Shown one piece after another: positions 16,583 through 24,521 of a stretch of 64,000 nt of DNA (position 1 is the stretch's first letter; the number at the start of each line of letters is the position of its first letter). The notes under the pieces are model-generated. The model had not been told where the DNA came from. It saw nothing but the letters and a program-made list of their open reading frames with translations, and did not search any database. The DNA is taken from contig NZ_JACIEA010000001.1 in NCBI RefSeq assembly GCF_014196595.1, positions 1,172,546-1,236,545 of the forward strand, written 5' to 3'. Origin of the DNA: Sphingorhabdus rigui (GTDB lineage: Bacteria > Pseudomonadota > Alphaproteobacteria > Sphingomonadales > Sphingomonadaceae). The translations under genes and the position numbers were made by a program.

Positions 16583-18553
16583 ATGGTATCAAAGTTGGCC
16601 CTAAATTTGACTGGTTGTGCGCTCGTCTTAAGCGGGATTTCGGTTACCTATCCCTCTAATGCCGCGCCAGCAAAGAAGCCTGTAGCAAAACGAGCAGTCG
16701 CCCCAATAAAAAAGCCTAGCCCTGCGGAGGTGCTTGCCACTCATCTGGTGCTTAATAGCCTCGCACCGGGCGCAAATATTGCTGAAGCATGCCGCCGCGC
16801 TGATTTCAAATCACTCGCTACAGCGCTGTCCATGAACGTTGACTTGCTACATCAGGAAAAAGGTGAATATGAGACCTCTGATCAGTTTGCGGTCCGTGTA
16901 AGTCGTTTGGCTAGTGCTGTAGGCGGCAACGAAACGATTTTTTGCCAACCTTTGAATGACAATGAAGATCTCCCATTCGTCTATTACGCCGATACTGAAA
17001 AATTTGAGGCGTCATTTGATAAAAACCAGAATGTTTGGAGGGATGTAAAGCAGTTGGGAAGCTATCGCACGACAACGCGAATGGGTGTCCCCTTAACGGT
17101 CAAGGCTTCGGTAGAATTTGAATATAACGCGTCGCTAACCATCCCAAAGCCCGACGAATCCTGCGGTGCCTCGGCTTCATACCCCTTTAACTACAGATTT
17201 ACGGTTCCCGCTTCTTTGTCTGAGGCCCCTATACTCAAAGCACGCGGATACGTTGCATTCATAGGAAAGTTAGTCCCTCCGTACGTGACTGAGGAACAAA
17301 ATTCAGGATCTCCATCGCTGGATGATCCAAATGATATTCAAACAGTTGTTCGTACTGTGAGCCTCAAAACCAACCGAATAATTCTTGTTAATGGTGCAGG
17401 CAAAGAACTCTGGTCGTGCAATCTAGGGTTGCCGCCGGCACAAGAGGAATATGATTTAGCAGATCGCGAATATAATATGGGCAACTTCGTAGCGGCTGTT
17501 CGACATTATCAAAAGGCTGCTTCACTTGGTAATCCGGCAGCCTTCTCCAGTCTTGGTTACATGTATGGTGCAGGAGAGGGATTGCCTGAAGATAAACTTA
17601 AGGCGCTTTATTGGTACCGTAAATCTGCCGAAGCAGGAAATGTTCGAGCCCAGTATCTTGTTGCTGACATATACCTCAATGGACTTGGGATAGAAAAAGA
17701 CCCCGCACAGGCGGCTGTCTGGTATCGAAAAGCGGCTGACGCAGGCGATACAGAAGCACTTTACGCTCTGGGTACCTTATACCGAACTGGTGAGGGTGTT
17801 TCAAAAGATGACGCTCAGGCATTTGGCTTTCATCGTAAGGCGGCCGAACGCGGCGACATTCGCGCAATAGCTGCGGTCTTTAAAGCGTACGCAGATGGTG
17901 ATGGAGTAGCTAAAGATCCAGTGATATCACAATTCTGGCAACATAAGATCAAGGGCCATGGATCAATTGGCGCTTCCTTTTTGCCTCAATTGCAAGGATC
18001 GCAATATATTGGTGATATGATTGGACAGGTGCTTGCTTCAAGTTCGGCAATGAAGGCCGGGTTAAAGCCGAAGGATGTTATCCTGTCTGTTAATGGTATT
18101 GCCTTAACGCAAGACAGAGGTGCCGGTGACCTCATATATAATAGCTTACCGGGGGATGTCGTTAAGCTCGAAGTTTTAGAATATCCCATAGGTACCAAGA
18201 AACTACTATCTTTGAACCTAGAGAAAGATGTGACGTATACATCGGGGCCACCATCTAGGGCTCTGCTAGGCGTCGGTCCGGTTCCTTTGCCGAATTCTGA
18301 CGCCCAAGTGCTGGGGTTGCCTGCTGGCACTGGCGAGATCATTTCATCGGTTAGGGATAATTCGCCTGCAAGCCAATCAGGCATGCGCGTTGGTGATATC
18401 GTTTTGGCGGTTAATGGCTTGCCGGTTACAACCGAGAGAACCTTAACCGCTTTAATTGCAACCTTTAATGCAAGCTCGACTATAAAGATTGAGATCCTCA
18501 GAAATCGAAATGAAATTATAACTTTAGGAGTTACTCTTGCGCGGTGGCCTTAA
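16583..18553 (+). CDS. Exported Sel1-repeat and double-PDZ protein (element cargo)
   Basis: A 656-residue protein with a signal peptide (cleavage near SNAAP, about residue 27), a Lys/Pro/Ala-rich stretch, a globular N-domain (about 45-285) with cysteines and no family I recognise, three to four Sel1-like repeats (about 289-455; YYGxGxGxxxDxxKAxxWYRKAAExG style), and two PDZ domains (about 467-550 and 563-650; VLASSSAMKAGLKPKDVILSVNG and SPASQSGMRVGDIVLAVNG). There is no protease domain, so it is a scaffold or substrate-recruiting periplasmic protein. An LTGC lipobox-like motif at residues 9-12 is probably too close to the N-terminus to be used. It is the first gene of the cargo block and has element-like A+T-rich codon use. 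Confidence 0.8.
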   Translation: MVSKLALNLTGCALVLSGISVTYPSNAAPAKKPVAKRAVAPIKKPSPAEVLATHLVLNSLAPGANIAEACRRADFKSLATALSMNVDLLHQEKGEYETSDQFAVRVSRLASAVGGNETIFCQPLNDNEDLPFVYYADTEKFEASFDKNQNVWRDVKQLGSYRTTTRMGVPLTVKASVEFEYNASLTIPKPDESCGASASYPFNYRFTVPASLSEAPILKARGYVAFIGKLVPPYVTEEQNSGSPSLDDPNDIQTVVRTVSLKTNRIILVNGAGKELWSCNLGLPPAQEEYDLADREYNMGNFVAAVRHYQKAASLGNPAAFSSLGYMYGAGEGLPEDKLKALYWYRKSAEAGNVRAQYLVADIYLNGLGIEKDPAQAAVWYRKAADAGDTEALYALGTLYRTGEGVSKDDAQAFGFHRKAAERGDIRAIAAVFKAYADGDGVAKDPVISQFWQHKIKGHGSIGASFLPQLQGSQYIGDMIGQVLASSSAMKAGLKPKDVILSVNGIALTQDRGAGDLIYNSLPGDVVKLEVLEYPIGTKKLLSLNLEKDVTYTSGPPSRALLGVGPVPLPNSDAQVLGLPAGTGEIISSVRDNSPASQSGMRVGDIVLAVNGLPVTTERTLTALIATFNASSTIKIEILRNRNEIITLGVTLARWP

Positions 18554-18640
18554 GTTTTGGCGCATCGAGTTGGCCTTATACTCATATGCTTTTGACTCTC
18601 GAAATTGGATAAAGCAGCCGGTCGCATAATAGTAAACGTA

Positions 18641-18671
18641 AGTGCCAAATGTTTTAAAAACGGACGGGTAT
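18641..18671 (+). promoter_or_regulatory. Conserved motif upstream of a cargo gene, copy 1
   Basis: AGTGCCAAATGTT followed by GGACG at fixed spacing, then TA two bases on. The same arrangement occurs at 20399 before the lipoprotein gene. It lies about 104 bases before the 18745 start. A shared promoter or operator is inferred. Confidence 0.5.
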
Positions 18672-18744
18672 GAAGAAGGTTTGCCTTACGCATAAATAAT
18701 CTTATTAATTTTAGCATAGAAAATAACAGAATGGGTGCGTTGTG

Positions 18745-19410
18745 ATGACGGTCGTTTTTTCCTTAATTTTTCTTGTGGCGATGGTTGGAGTGTTTCGGCC
18801 TTACAAATTCCTGCAACAAGGAAAGCGATGGCATTACGGCCTCGCAGCGTTTGCCAGTTTCATCGCCGTCGGTTTATTTGCTCCGGAGCAGTCTGGAGAT
18901 AGTGCGACAGATGCCAAAATAGGCGTACCGACAGACAAAATTTCCAATAGTATAAAAGCAGGCGTTGCGGATGCTGAGGCATTGAAGTCAAAATGGGATT
19001 ATAACACTCAAAAAGACGAAATGAGAGGAAGTGAAGCGCATTTCGCTACCCTAAATTCTGAAAATACAATCAAGTTTGATTTTCCATATGGCGAACAGCC
19101 GGGCATTTTGACGGTGCGTCGCGACCCTCAGCATGGCTTAGACCTGATTTTCTCGGTGCCTAGCGGTCAAATCCTCTGCAGTGGCTTTGGCGATGACTAC
19201 ATCAACGCAAAATTTGATGATGGTCCAATACGAAGGTTTAGTTGCAGTGGGGCATCGGATGGGAGCAGCGAAGTATCTTTCATCGGTTCGCCAAAAAAAT
19301 TCCTCGGTGAACTTAAGAGGGCCAAGCGAACTGTAATCGAAGCGGAATTTTATCAAGCTGGCCGTCAGCAATACATATTCGAAACACAAAACTTAATTTG
19401 GGAGAAGTAA
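18745..19410 (+). CDS. Two-helix membrane protein with a conserved extracytoplasmic domain (unknown)
   Basis: A 221-residue protein: two hydrophobic segments (about 1-18 and 30-48), then a soluble domain with W-x-Y...KDEMRGSEAH, ENTIKFDFPYG, ILTVRRDPQHGLDLIFSV, GQILC, INAKFDDGP and VIEAEFYQAG. I recognise this pattern as a widespread conserved domain of unknown function often found in prophage- or element-borne proteins; I know no biochemical role. ATG 18745 is preferred over the adjacent GTG at 18742. The next gene starts after one base, so they are coupled. A regulatory motif shared with the lipoprotein gene lies upstream. Confidence 0.75.
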   Translation: MTVVFSLIFLVAMVGVFRPYKFLQQGKRWHYGLAAFASFIAVGLFAPEQSGDSATDAKIGVPTDKISNSIKAGVADAEALKSKWDYNTQKDEMRGSEAHFATLNSENTIKFDFPYGEQPGILTVRRDPQHGLDLIFSVPSGQILCSGFGDDYINAKFDDGPIRRFSCSGASDGSSEVSFIGSPKKFLGELKRAKRTVIEAEFYQAGRQQYIFETQNLIWEK

Positions 19411-19411
19411 C

Positions 19412-19705
19412 ATGGGCGTTGTTCGTCGAGAAGTTAGTGACCGCACGATTTTTGGGAAATTCGTAAAATGGACATTTATTGCCTTTAACATTCTGATGAT
19501 TTTTTGGGTAATTGCTGGCTTCAACGTGGCAAGCGAAACGATGCAAGATACCGTCAATGACGCTGAAAAGGCTGGTGCAGCTATTGGCTCAACGATTGGT
19601 ATGGGCATGATTGTTATTCTGTGGGCGTTAGGCGACATTATTCTCGGGATGTTTGTGCTGTTCACGCGCCGCAAAAAGATCATTGAGACTGAAGACCAGC
19701 GCTAA
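19412..19705 (+). CDS. Small two-helix membrane protein (unknown)
   Basis: A 97-residue protein with a basic N-terminus, a first helix (about 20-38, WTFIAFNILMIFWVIAGF), a Gly/Ala-rich loop (EKAGAAIGSTIGMG) and a second helix (about 60-82), ending RRKKIIETED. The arrangement suggests both ends in the cytoplasm. It starts one base after the preceding gene, and similar pairs of these two protein types occur together in my experience, so they probably work in one membrane complex. No function is assigned. Confidence 0.72.
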   Translation: MGVVRREVSDRTIFGKFVKWTFIAFNILMIFWVIAGFNVASETMQDTVNDAEKAGAAIGSTIGMGMIVILWALGDIILGMFVLFTRRKKIIETEDQR

Positions 19706-19852
19706 CAATTAATTAAATCGACGGATTAAAGGGATATACATCCAGCACGGTCAGCGTTCGGCGGGGTAGTACGATCTAAGTCTACGATGCCAAGGGACAG
19801 CAGGTTTCGAGCGTGTTTGCTGGTTCGATTTATAATTTCGGGAGTAGAGCAA

Positions 19853-20137
19853 ATGGCTAATTTTTTTAACAGGTTGAACCCGAACTTCACTTTGGTTGTT
19901 CTCGTGGGTCTGTTAGTTTTTAGCGTCTATTTGTTTTTTGACGAGAAGCGTCGACGGGAAGAAGAGGCGATTACAAACGCCTGTACAGCACTTGCGATAG
20001 AAATGTCTGCTGCGGCGAAAAGCGCGACCTTGGAGCAACCTCAATTTTTGGCGAAATTATGCGAAGATGCAGGCGGAACAAAGCCCTTTCTCGGCGCCTT
20101 GAAGGATGGTTGGCAACAGAAGGAAAAGACGCAATAA
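19853..20137 (+). CDS. Small single-helix membrane protein (unknown)
   Basis: A 94-residue protein starting MANFFNRLNPNF with one membrane segment (about 13-30, LVVLVGLLVFSVYLFF), then a charged DEKRRREEE stretch and a short domain with two cysteines (TNACTALAIEM and AKLCEDAGG). ATG 19853 is chosen because GGGAG lies 8 bases upstream; the longer frame from 19787 has no ribosome site. If the C-terminus is periplasmic the cysteines could form a disulphide. Unknown function. Confidence 0.6.
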   Translation: MANFFNRLNPNFTLVVLVGLLVFSVYLFFDEKRRREEEAITNACTALAIEMSAAAKSATLEQPQFLAKLCEDAGGTKPFLGALKDGWQQKEKTQ

Positions 20138-20489
20138 TCTTTTCCTGTAGGCAAGCTCGCCAAAACTCCCTTTTGGCGCTCTGCATGTCTGGAGCGGATC
20201 GAGAGGACAATTCGATCGACAACCAACCTAACGCATCCTTCGTCTCACGCTGATTGGAAGACTTTCTAACTTTCCGGCAACAACGTGAAAGAATAAAACG
20301 AATGACTATCCAATATCGGCGCTTGCAACACCGAAAACTCGCCGCATAATTTCAACCAAGCTGACTAGTCCAACGCTCCGCTAATTTAAGCCGCCATCAG
20401 TGCCAAATGTTCTGACGATGGACGAATAATATTTACAAATTAGAAATTACACCTCACCGTTGTAAATAGTTCTAAAAAAGGGGATTTTC
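20138..20489. other. Intergenic stretch before the lipoprotein gene
   Basis: About 350 bases without a convincing ORF. It holds the second copy of the shared cargo motif (20399-20429) and an A+T-rich segment (20427-20470) that probably contains the lipoprotein promoter. Nothing else is recognised. Confidence 0.5.
20399..20429 (+). promoter_or_regulatory. Conserved motif upstream of a cargo gene, copy 2
   Basis: AGTGCCAAATGTT, then GGACG and TA at the same spacing as at 18641. It starts 91 bases before the lipoprotein ATG at 20490. Intervening bases differ, which argues for selection on the boxes rather than recent duplication. Confidence 0.5.
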
Positions 20490-20993
20490 ATGAATAAAAA
20501 AATATCTGTTCTGGCTTGCGCAATGATGGCGGTTAGCCTTGGGGGATGCGCTACCGTAATAAACGGTACAAACACCGACTACTTAACAACCACAACACCT
20601 GAAGGCGCGTTGGTGAAGTTTACCGGCGGTCAAACGTGCACAACACCCTGTTCATTAGAGTTCAAGCGGAAAAGTGACCTTCGGGCTGACATAACCCTCC
20701 CGGGTCACAAGGCCACCTATGTGCTTATCCAATCAAAGCTTGGTGGTTCGGCGTTTGGCAATATTCTGCTTGGCGGTGGTGTAGGCGCGATTGTGGACGG
20801 CAGCAACGGAGCGAGCAATCGTTTGTATCCGCGCCCCCTCATCGTCCGCTTGGCTCCTGAGGGATCCAGTGAGGATGCCGTTTTATTGTCAAAAGACGGC
20901 AAGGTGGTGCAAACCGTTAAGCAACACAACGATGCTGTGCGCGTCGATGTCGCCAAAACTATCGGTCCCAAGCTTGCTGGTCTTGAAGAGTAA
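20490..20993 (+). CDS. Lipoprotein of the element cargo
   Basis: A 167-residue protein with an N-terminal lipoprotein signal peptide and lipobox SLGGC (modified Cys21 in LGGCATV). The mature part has a PEGA-like segment (TTTTPEGALVKFTGGQTCTTPCSLEFKRKSDLRADITLPGHK), two cysteines that can pair, then a Gly-rich hydrophobic stretch (FGNILLGGGVGAIVDGSNG) as seen in outer-membrane-anchored lipoproteins of the 'peptidoglycan/secretin-associated' sort. A GGGG ribosome site lies 7 bases before ATG. It has its own upstream motif and a strong terminator, so it is a separate transcription unit. Confidence 0.78.
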   Translation: MNKKISVLACAMMAVSLGGCATVINGTNTDYLTTTTPEGALVKFTGGQTCTTPCSLEFKRKSDLRADITLPGHKATYVLIQSKLGGSAFGNILLGGGVGAIVDGSNGASNRLYPRPLIVRLAPEGSSEDAVLLSKDGKVVQTVKQHNDAVRVDVAKTIGPKLAGLEE

Positions 20994-21015
20994 CCATCGG
21001 CCAAATAAAAAATTG

Positions 21016-21048
21016 ACGGGGCTGCATATTGGTGTGGCTCCGTTTTTT
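21016..21048 (+). terminator. Rho-independent terminator of the lipoprotein gene
   Basis: ACGGGGC (21016-21022) pairs with GCTCCGT (21037-21043), one G-U pair, 14-base loop, followed by six T's (21043-21048). It lies 22 bases after the lipoprotein stop. Confidence 0.85.
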
Positions 21049-21382
21049 ATGCACAATTAGACTAAAAGGGCGAAGCAGTCTGGCTCGGGAGAACCAGTGC
21101 TAGACTCGATATAGAAAAGGAAAAGCGTCTCTTGCTTCCTAACGATGGTGGAATTGCAATTAAGCAATTTAGTGTATTCATACTTGGCTGAAAAAAGAAA
21201 GGCTGCTTCTTGGAGCTATCAGAATTTGGGCTTATCCAAAGGGATCACCAAGACGGAATCTCGCGTTCTACCAGCAACCGTTAAGGAGTTGAGCCCTCGA
21301 CTGCGACAAAACTGTATCCAAAGTGTATACCAGATGCTGAACAATAAATAAAATTCATATTATTCAATGATATTATGGAAAT
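21049..21382. other. Right end of the element, no clear gene
   Basis: A 68-codon frame at 21145-21351 has no ribosome site and no recognisable domain. The stretch holds TGTATCC (21313-21319) and GTGTATAC (21323-21330), similar to repeats near the left end (11580-11587 and 11646-11653), which may be integrase arm sites. Confidence 0.4.
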
Positions 21383-21402
21383 AATTGGCGGACAGGGTGG
21401 GA
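21383..21402. repeat. attR, right copy of the integration repeat, inside the tRNA-Ser 3' end
   Basis: Identical to 11499-11518 over 20 bases. It spans the CCA end, discriminator and acceptor/T-arm start of the tRNA-Ser gene, which is the classic tyrosine-integrase target. Confidence 0.88.
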
Positions 21403-21475
21403 TTCGAACCCACGGTGAGCTTCCACCCACGACGGTTTTCAAGACCGTTGCCTTAAACCACTCGGCCACCTGTCC
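21386..21475 (-). tRNA. tRNA-Ser(TGA)
   Basis: A 90-base reverse-strand tRNA gene with encoded CCA. The acceptor GGACAGG pairs with CCTGTCC, the anticodon loop is CTTGAAA (anticodon TGA), the variable arm is long as in class II tRNAs, and the T-loop is GTTCGAATC. It is the integration site of the element and remains intact because the attR core restores its 3' end. Confidence 0.97.
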
Positions 21476-21638
21476 GCTTACGAAGTGCCCCTAGCCATCC
21501 AGCAAAGCGATGGCAAGGGCAGATGCGGACTAAGTGTGGCTTCTCCTCGCGACCGGATGTGGGCTGGCCGGGACCAAAGCATTTCACACTATGGGTACAA
21601 TGTGCCAATATGCCGCCTTCAACAGAAATGGGGGCCGC

Positions 21639-22712
21639 GTGCGCATTAACCGGAAGTTTTGGCTATCAACGCTAATCTGCACCAGTGCGTGCGTGTTTGG
21701 GCCCACAAGCGCCGCACAAGAAATTGCAGCGCCAACCACCGAAAGCGCCAATGATGCACATGAGGCCGGATTTCGCGCCTATCTTGGCCAAGTGCGGCAA
21801 AAGGCGCTGACAGAAGGCGTCTCGGTGGCCACGCTCGACCGTGTGTTGCCCTCGATACGCTTCAACGCCCGCGTTGTCCGGCTTGACCGGCAACAGCCAG
21901 AGGGCGCCTCAAATGCGCCGGTTCCCAATTTTGCACCCTATAAAGCCCGCCATGTCGATGCATCACGCATTAGCCGGGGCCGCGCCAAATATACCGAGCT
22001 TCGTCCGTTGCTGCAGCGGATCGAAAATGAAACCGGCGTGCCGGAAGAAATCATGATCGCCATTTATGGCCATGAAACCAATTATGGATCGGTCATGGGG
22101 AACTTCAATGCGCCCGAAGCCTTGGCGTCACTCGCATATGAAGGCCGCCGGAGGGCCTTGTTTGAGGCCGAATTGATTGCGGTGCTCAAGATGATCGACA
22201 AAGGCGTTCCGCAATATGCCATTACCGGCAGCTGGGCAGGGGCACTCGGAAAGCCGCAGTTTTTGCCTTCGGTATATTTGCGGCTGGCGCGCGATGGGGA
22301 CGGCGACGGCTATGCCGACATTTGGCGTAGCGAGGTTGACGCCATGACGTCGATCGCCAACTATTTCGTCAACACAGGCTGGCGGCGCGGCGAGGAATGG
22401 GGCTTTGCGGTCAATGTGCCCGCGTCGTTCAACCGCGCCGCGTTGAGTTCGCGCATGGCATCGCCACGCTGCCCCCGCGTTTTTGGGCGGCACAGCCAGT
22501 GGAAAACAATCGCGGAATGGCGGGATCTTGGCATCACGCCAGAACGCGGATTTTGGCCAAAAGACAGCATGATGGCGACCTTGATTGAGCCCGATGGCGT
22601 CGGCCAAACCGCTTATTTGCTGGGCGGGAACTACCGCGTGATATTGGACTATAATTGTTCTAATTTTTACGCGTTGTCGGTGGGGTTATTGGCTGATGCG
22701 GTTCGGAATTAA
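21639..22712 (+). CDS. Lytic murein transglycosylase (MltB/SLT_2 family)
   Basis: An approximately 357-residue periplasmic enzyme cleaving peptidoglycan glycan strands with formation of 1,6-anhydro-MurNAc. The N-terminus is a signal peptide (INRKFWLSTLICTSACVFGPTSAAQE). The catalytic segment is AIYGHETNYG with E146, followed by the typical EALASLAYEGRR, GSWAGALGKPQFLPSVY and DGDGYADIW (calcium-like loop). The start is uncertain: GTG 21639 (GGGGG upstream) is chosen because it directly precedes the signal peptide; ATG at 21591 or 21600 would add 13-16 residues. No lipobox is present, so it is soluble in the periplasm. Confidence 0.9.
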   Translation: MRINRKFWLSTLICTSACVFGPTSAAQEIAAPTTESANDAHEAGFRAYLGQVRQKALTEGVSVATLDRVLPSIRFNARVVRLDRQQPEGASNAPVPNFAPYKARHVDASRISRGRAKYTELRPLLQRIENETGVPEEIMIAIYGHETNYGSVMGNFNAPEALASLAYEGRRRALFEAELIAVLKMIDKGVPQYAITGSWAGALGKPQFLPSVYLRLARDGDGDGYADIWRSEVDAMTSIANYFVNTGWRRGEEWGFAVNVPASFNRAALSSRMASPRCPRVFGRHSQWKTIAEWRDLGITPERGFWPKDSMMATLIEPDGVGQTAYLLGGNYRVILDYNCSNFYALSVGLLADAVRN

Positions 22713-22758
22713 GCCAGCTATCGTTCGATAGGTGCGCACGCTATACGGGACCTATTAA

Positions 22759-22902
22759 GCGGGGCGTGCACATGCACCGCTTGTCGCAGAATATGAGGAC
22801 GGAACAGAGCAAATCATGCCCTTATTGGCTGACGAATCATTAGCCCCAGCAGGCTTTTTAACGCGCGCCCTTAATGGCTTGGCGTCATGGGTGGCCGCAT
22901 GA
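22759..22902 (+). pseudogene. Remnant of a D-Ala-D-Ala carboxypeptidase gene (C-terminal end only)
   Basis: An open frame of 47 codons without its own start follows a TAA at 22756 and ends in the ATGA overlap with tmk. It reads PLVAEYEDG, MPLLADESLAPAGF and LTRALNGLASWVAA, which resembles the C-terminal membrane anchor of DacC/PBP5-like carboxypeptidases (PLVA...AGFF.R...). In related genomes, to my knowledge, such a gene sits between the transglycosylase and tmk. Identification rests on this short match and on synteny, so it is tentative. Confidence 0.45.
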
Positions 22903-23537
22903 CCGCGCGTGGCCGTTTTTTGTCGATTGAAGGCGGGGAGGGCGTGGGCAAGTCTACGCAGATCAACGCGCTTGCCGACATGATCCGAAGCCATGGGCAT
23001 GAAGTGATTTTGACGCGTGAACCCGGCGGAACAGAGGGTGCCGAAGTCATCCGGCAACTGTTGCTGGGCGGAAGCGCAGAACGCTGGGCCGCGCGCGCAG
23101 AAGCGTTGCTATTTGCCGCCGCGCGCAGCGACCATGTCGAACGCTTAATCGAACCCGCCTTGGCAAGCGGCAAATGGGTCATTGCGGACCGCTTCATCGA
23201 CAGCAGCCGTGCCTATCAAGGTGCAGGCTCCGGCTTGTCGGATGATGACATCATGACGCTGCATGGCATCGGCAGTCGCGGCCTATTGCCCGACCGGACA
23301 TTGGTGTTGCGCCTTGATCCGAAAGAAGCGGCGCAGCGCGCAGCAGCCAGAGACCAGAACCGTCCCGACCGTATTCAGGGCCGGGCAGAGGATTTCCATT
23401 CGGACGTCGATATGGCATTTGTGGGATATGCCGAGCGCGAACCCAGGGTGCGTCTGGTTGACGCGTCAGGAACGGCTGAGGATGTGACAGCGCGGCTTGT
23501 GGCGCAGATATCCGATTTGTTGGTGGAACCCGCCTGA
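22899..23537 (+). CDS. tmk: Thymidylate kinase
   Basis: A 212-residue P-loop kinase converting dTMP to dTDP. Visible are GGEGVGKST (P-loop), REPGGTEGAE, the DRFIDSSRAYQG motif, and the LID-region Arg-rich RDQNRPDR. ATG 22899 is chosen because it forms the ATGA overlap with the upstream frame and gives the standard MTARGRFLSIEGGE start; ATG 22887 would add 4 residues. It overlaps holB by one base (TGATG), so tmk-holB form an operon. Confidence 0.95.
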   Translation: MTARGRFLSIEGGEGVGKSTQINALADMIRSHGHEVILTREPGGTEGAEVIRQLLLGGSAERWAARAEALLFAAARSDHVERLIEPALASGKWVIADRFIDSSRAYQGAGSGLSDDDIMTLHGIGSRGLLPDRTLVLRLDPKEAAQRAAARDQNRPDRIQGRAEDFHSDVDMAFVGYAEREPRVRLVDASGTAEDVTARLVAQISDLLVEPA

Positions 23538-24496
23538 TGGACTATGTCGGCCATGACAAGGCATGGCGCCAGTTTTCCAAGGCCTGCGACAGCGGCAAAA
23601 CGCACCATGGCTGGATATTGGCCGGGGCGAGGGGGCTTGGCAAATCTGCGTTCGCCCTGAAAGCGGCGTCGGCGATTGTTGACCCAACGAACATGCACGC
23701 AAATCTCATCGCCCGCGGTTCCCATCCCGATATTTTGTGGGTGAAACGGCTTCCGAAGGATGCACCAAAGGACGATGAAGACGTCGCCGATGAAACCGAG
23801 CTCAAACGCAGCATAACGGTCGATCAGATCCGCAGTGTTCAGCAGGTACTGACATCGCGTCCGGGGCTCAGCGATAAGCGCGCCATCATTATTGATTCTG
23901 CGGACGACCTTGAACGCGGCGGTGCCAACGCATTGTTGAAATCTTTGGAAGAACCGCCCGTTGGGACCTATTTCTTTTTGGTCAGCCATGCCAGCGACCG
24001 TTTGCTGCCAACCATCCGCTCACGCTGCCAGATATTGCGCTTTGAACCATTGTGTGACGCAGATATGGCCGAGGCCTTGCAACGCGCCGCGCCCGAGGCG
24101 AGCCAGCCCGATATTGATGCGCTGGTGCGCTTGGGCAACGGGGCACCCGGCCAAGCGCTGGATTTCCTTGGGCTAAGGCTTGACGAGTTGGAAGATGCAA
24201 TGGCGTCCATTTTACGCTCAGGCGACCGGGATAATGCTATTCGCGTCGCTTTGGCCGAAAAACTGTCGCTCAAGGCCGCGCAGCCCCGATATGAAGCCTT
24301 TCTGCGCCGCGCGCCTGCACTGATCGCGGAACATACGCGGATGCTCGGTGTCGGTCAGGTTCGCGCCGGGATTGATGCGTGGGAGGCCGCAAGCGGTCTA
24401 GCCGCGCGCGCCATCGCGTTGAGTTTGGACAAGCAGAGCGTCGTCTTTCAAATGGGAAGCTTGCTGGCATCGGTTCAAGCGCATAAGGCGAGCTAA
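23537..24496 (+). CDS. holB: DNA polymerase III subunit delta prime
   Basis: A 319-residue clamp-loader AAA+ subunit. The P-loop region is GARGLGKSAF, DnaX-like features continue with ITVDQIRSVQQVL, IIDSADDLERGGANALLKSLEEPP (sensor 1 region) and SDRLLPTIRSRCQ with the SRC arginine-finger motif. The zinc finger cysteines of DnaX are absent, as expected for delta prime. It overlaps tmk by one base, and metG follows 25 bases later. Length matches the family. Confidence 0.94.
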   Translation: MDYVGHDKAWRQFSKACDSGKTHHGWILAGARGLGKSAFALKAASAIVDPTNMHANLIARGSHPDILWVKRLPKDAPKDDEDVADETELKRSITVDQIRSVQQVLTSRPGLSDKRAIIIDSADDLERGGANALLKSLEEPPVGTYFFLVSHASDRLLPTIRSRCQILRFEPLCDADMAEALQRAAPEASQPDIDALVRLGNGAPGQALDFLGLRLDELEDAMASILRSGDRDNAIRVALAEKLSLKAAQPRYEAFLRRAPALIAEHTRMLGVGQVRAGIDAWEAASGLAARAIALSLDKQSVVFQMGSLLASVQAHKAS

Positions 24497-24521
24497 TTCG
24501 CCAAAAAATACAAGAGTCCAC

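Larger units (their letters stand above)
11499..21402. mobile_element. Integrated genetic element at tRNA-Ser(TGA), satellite-like
   Basis: A 9.9-kb segment bounded by perfect 20-bp direct repeats (11499-11518 and 21383-21402). The right copy is the 3' end of an intact reverse-strand tRNA-Ser gene and the left is the displaced copy. Inside are a tyrosine integrase, an AlpA-like regulator, a primase and a RepA-like helicase, then unrelated cargo. The segment is visibly more A+T-rich and less GC3-biased than the host genes. No capsid, terminase, tail, relaxase or partition genes are seen. That composition fits a phage satellite or other integrative element dependent on a helper; the class assignment is inference. 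Confidence 0.88.

Noticed and set aside
21145-21351. 68-codon frame at the right end of the element
   Set aside because: No ribosome site or domain; it overlaps candidate integrase arm sites. Kept as an intergenic note only.
11464-21385. Possible complete prophage
   Set aside because: No capsid, tail, terminase or lysis gene is visible; only integration and replication functions and cargo.
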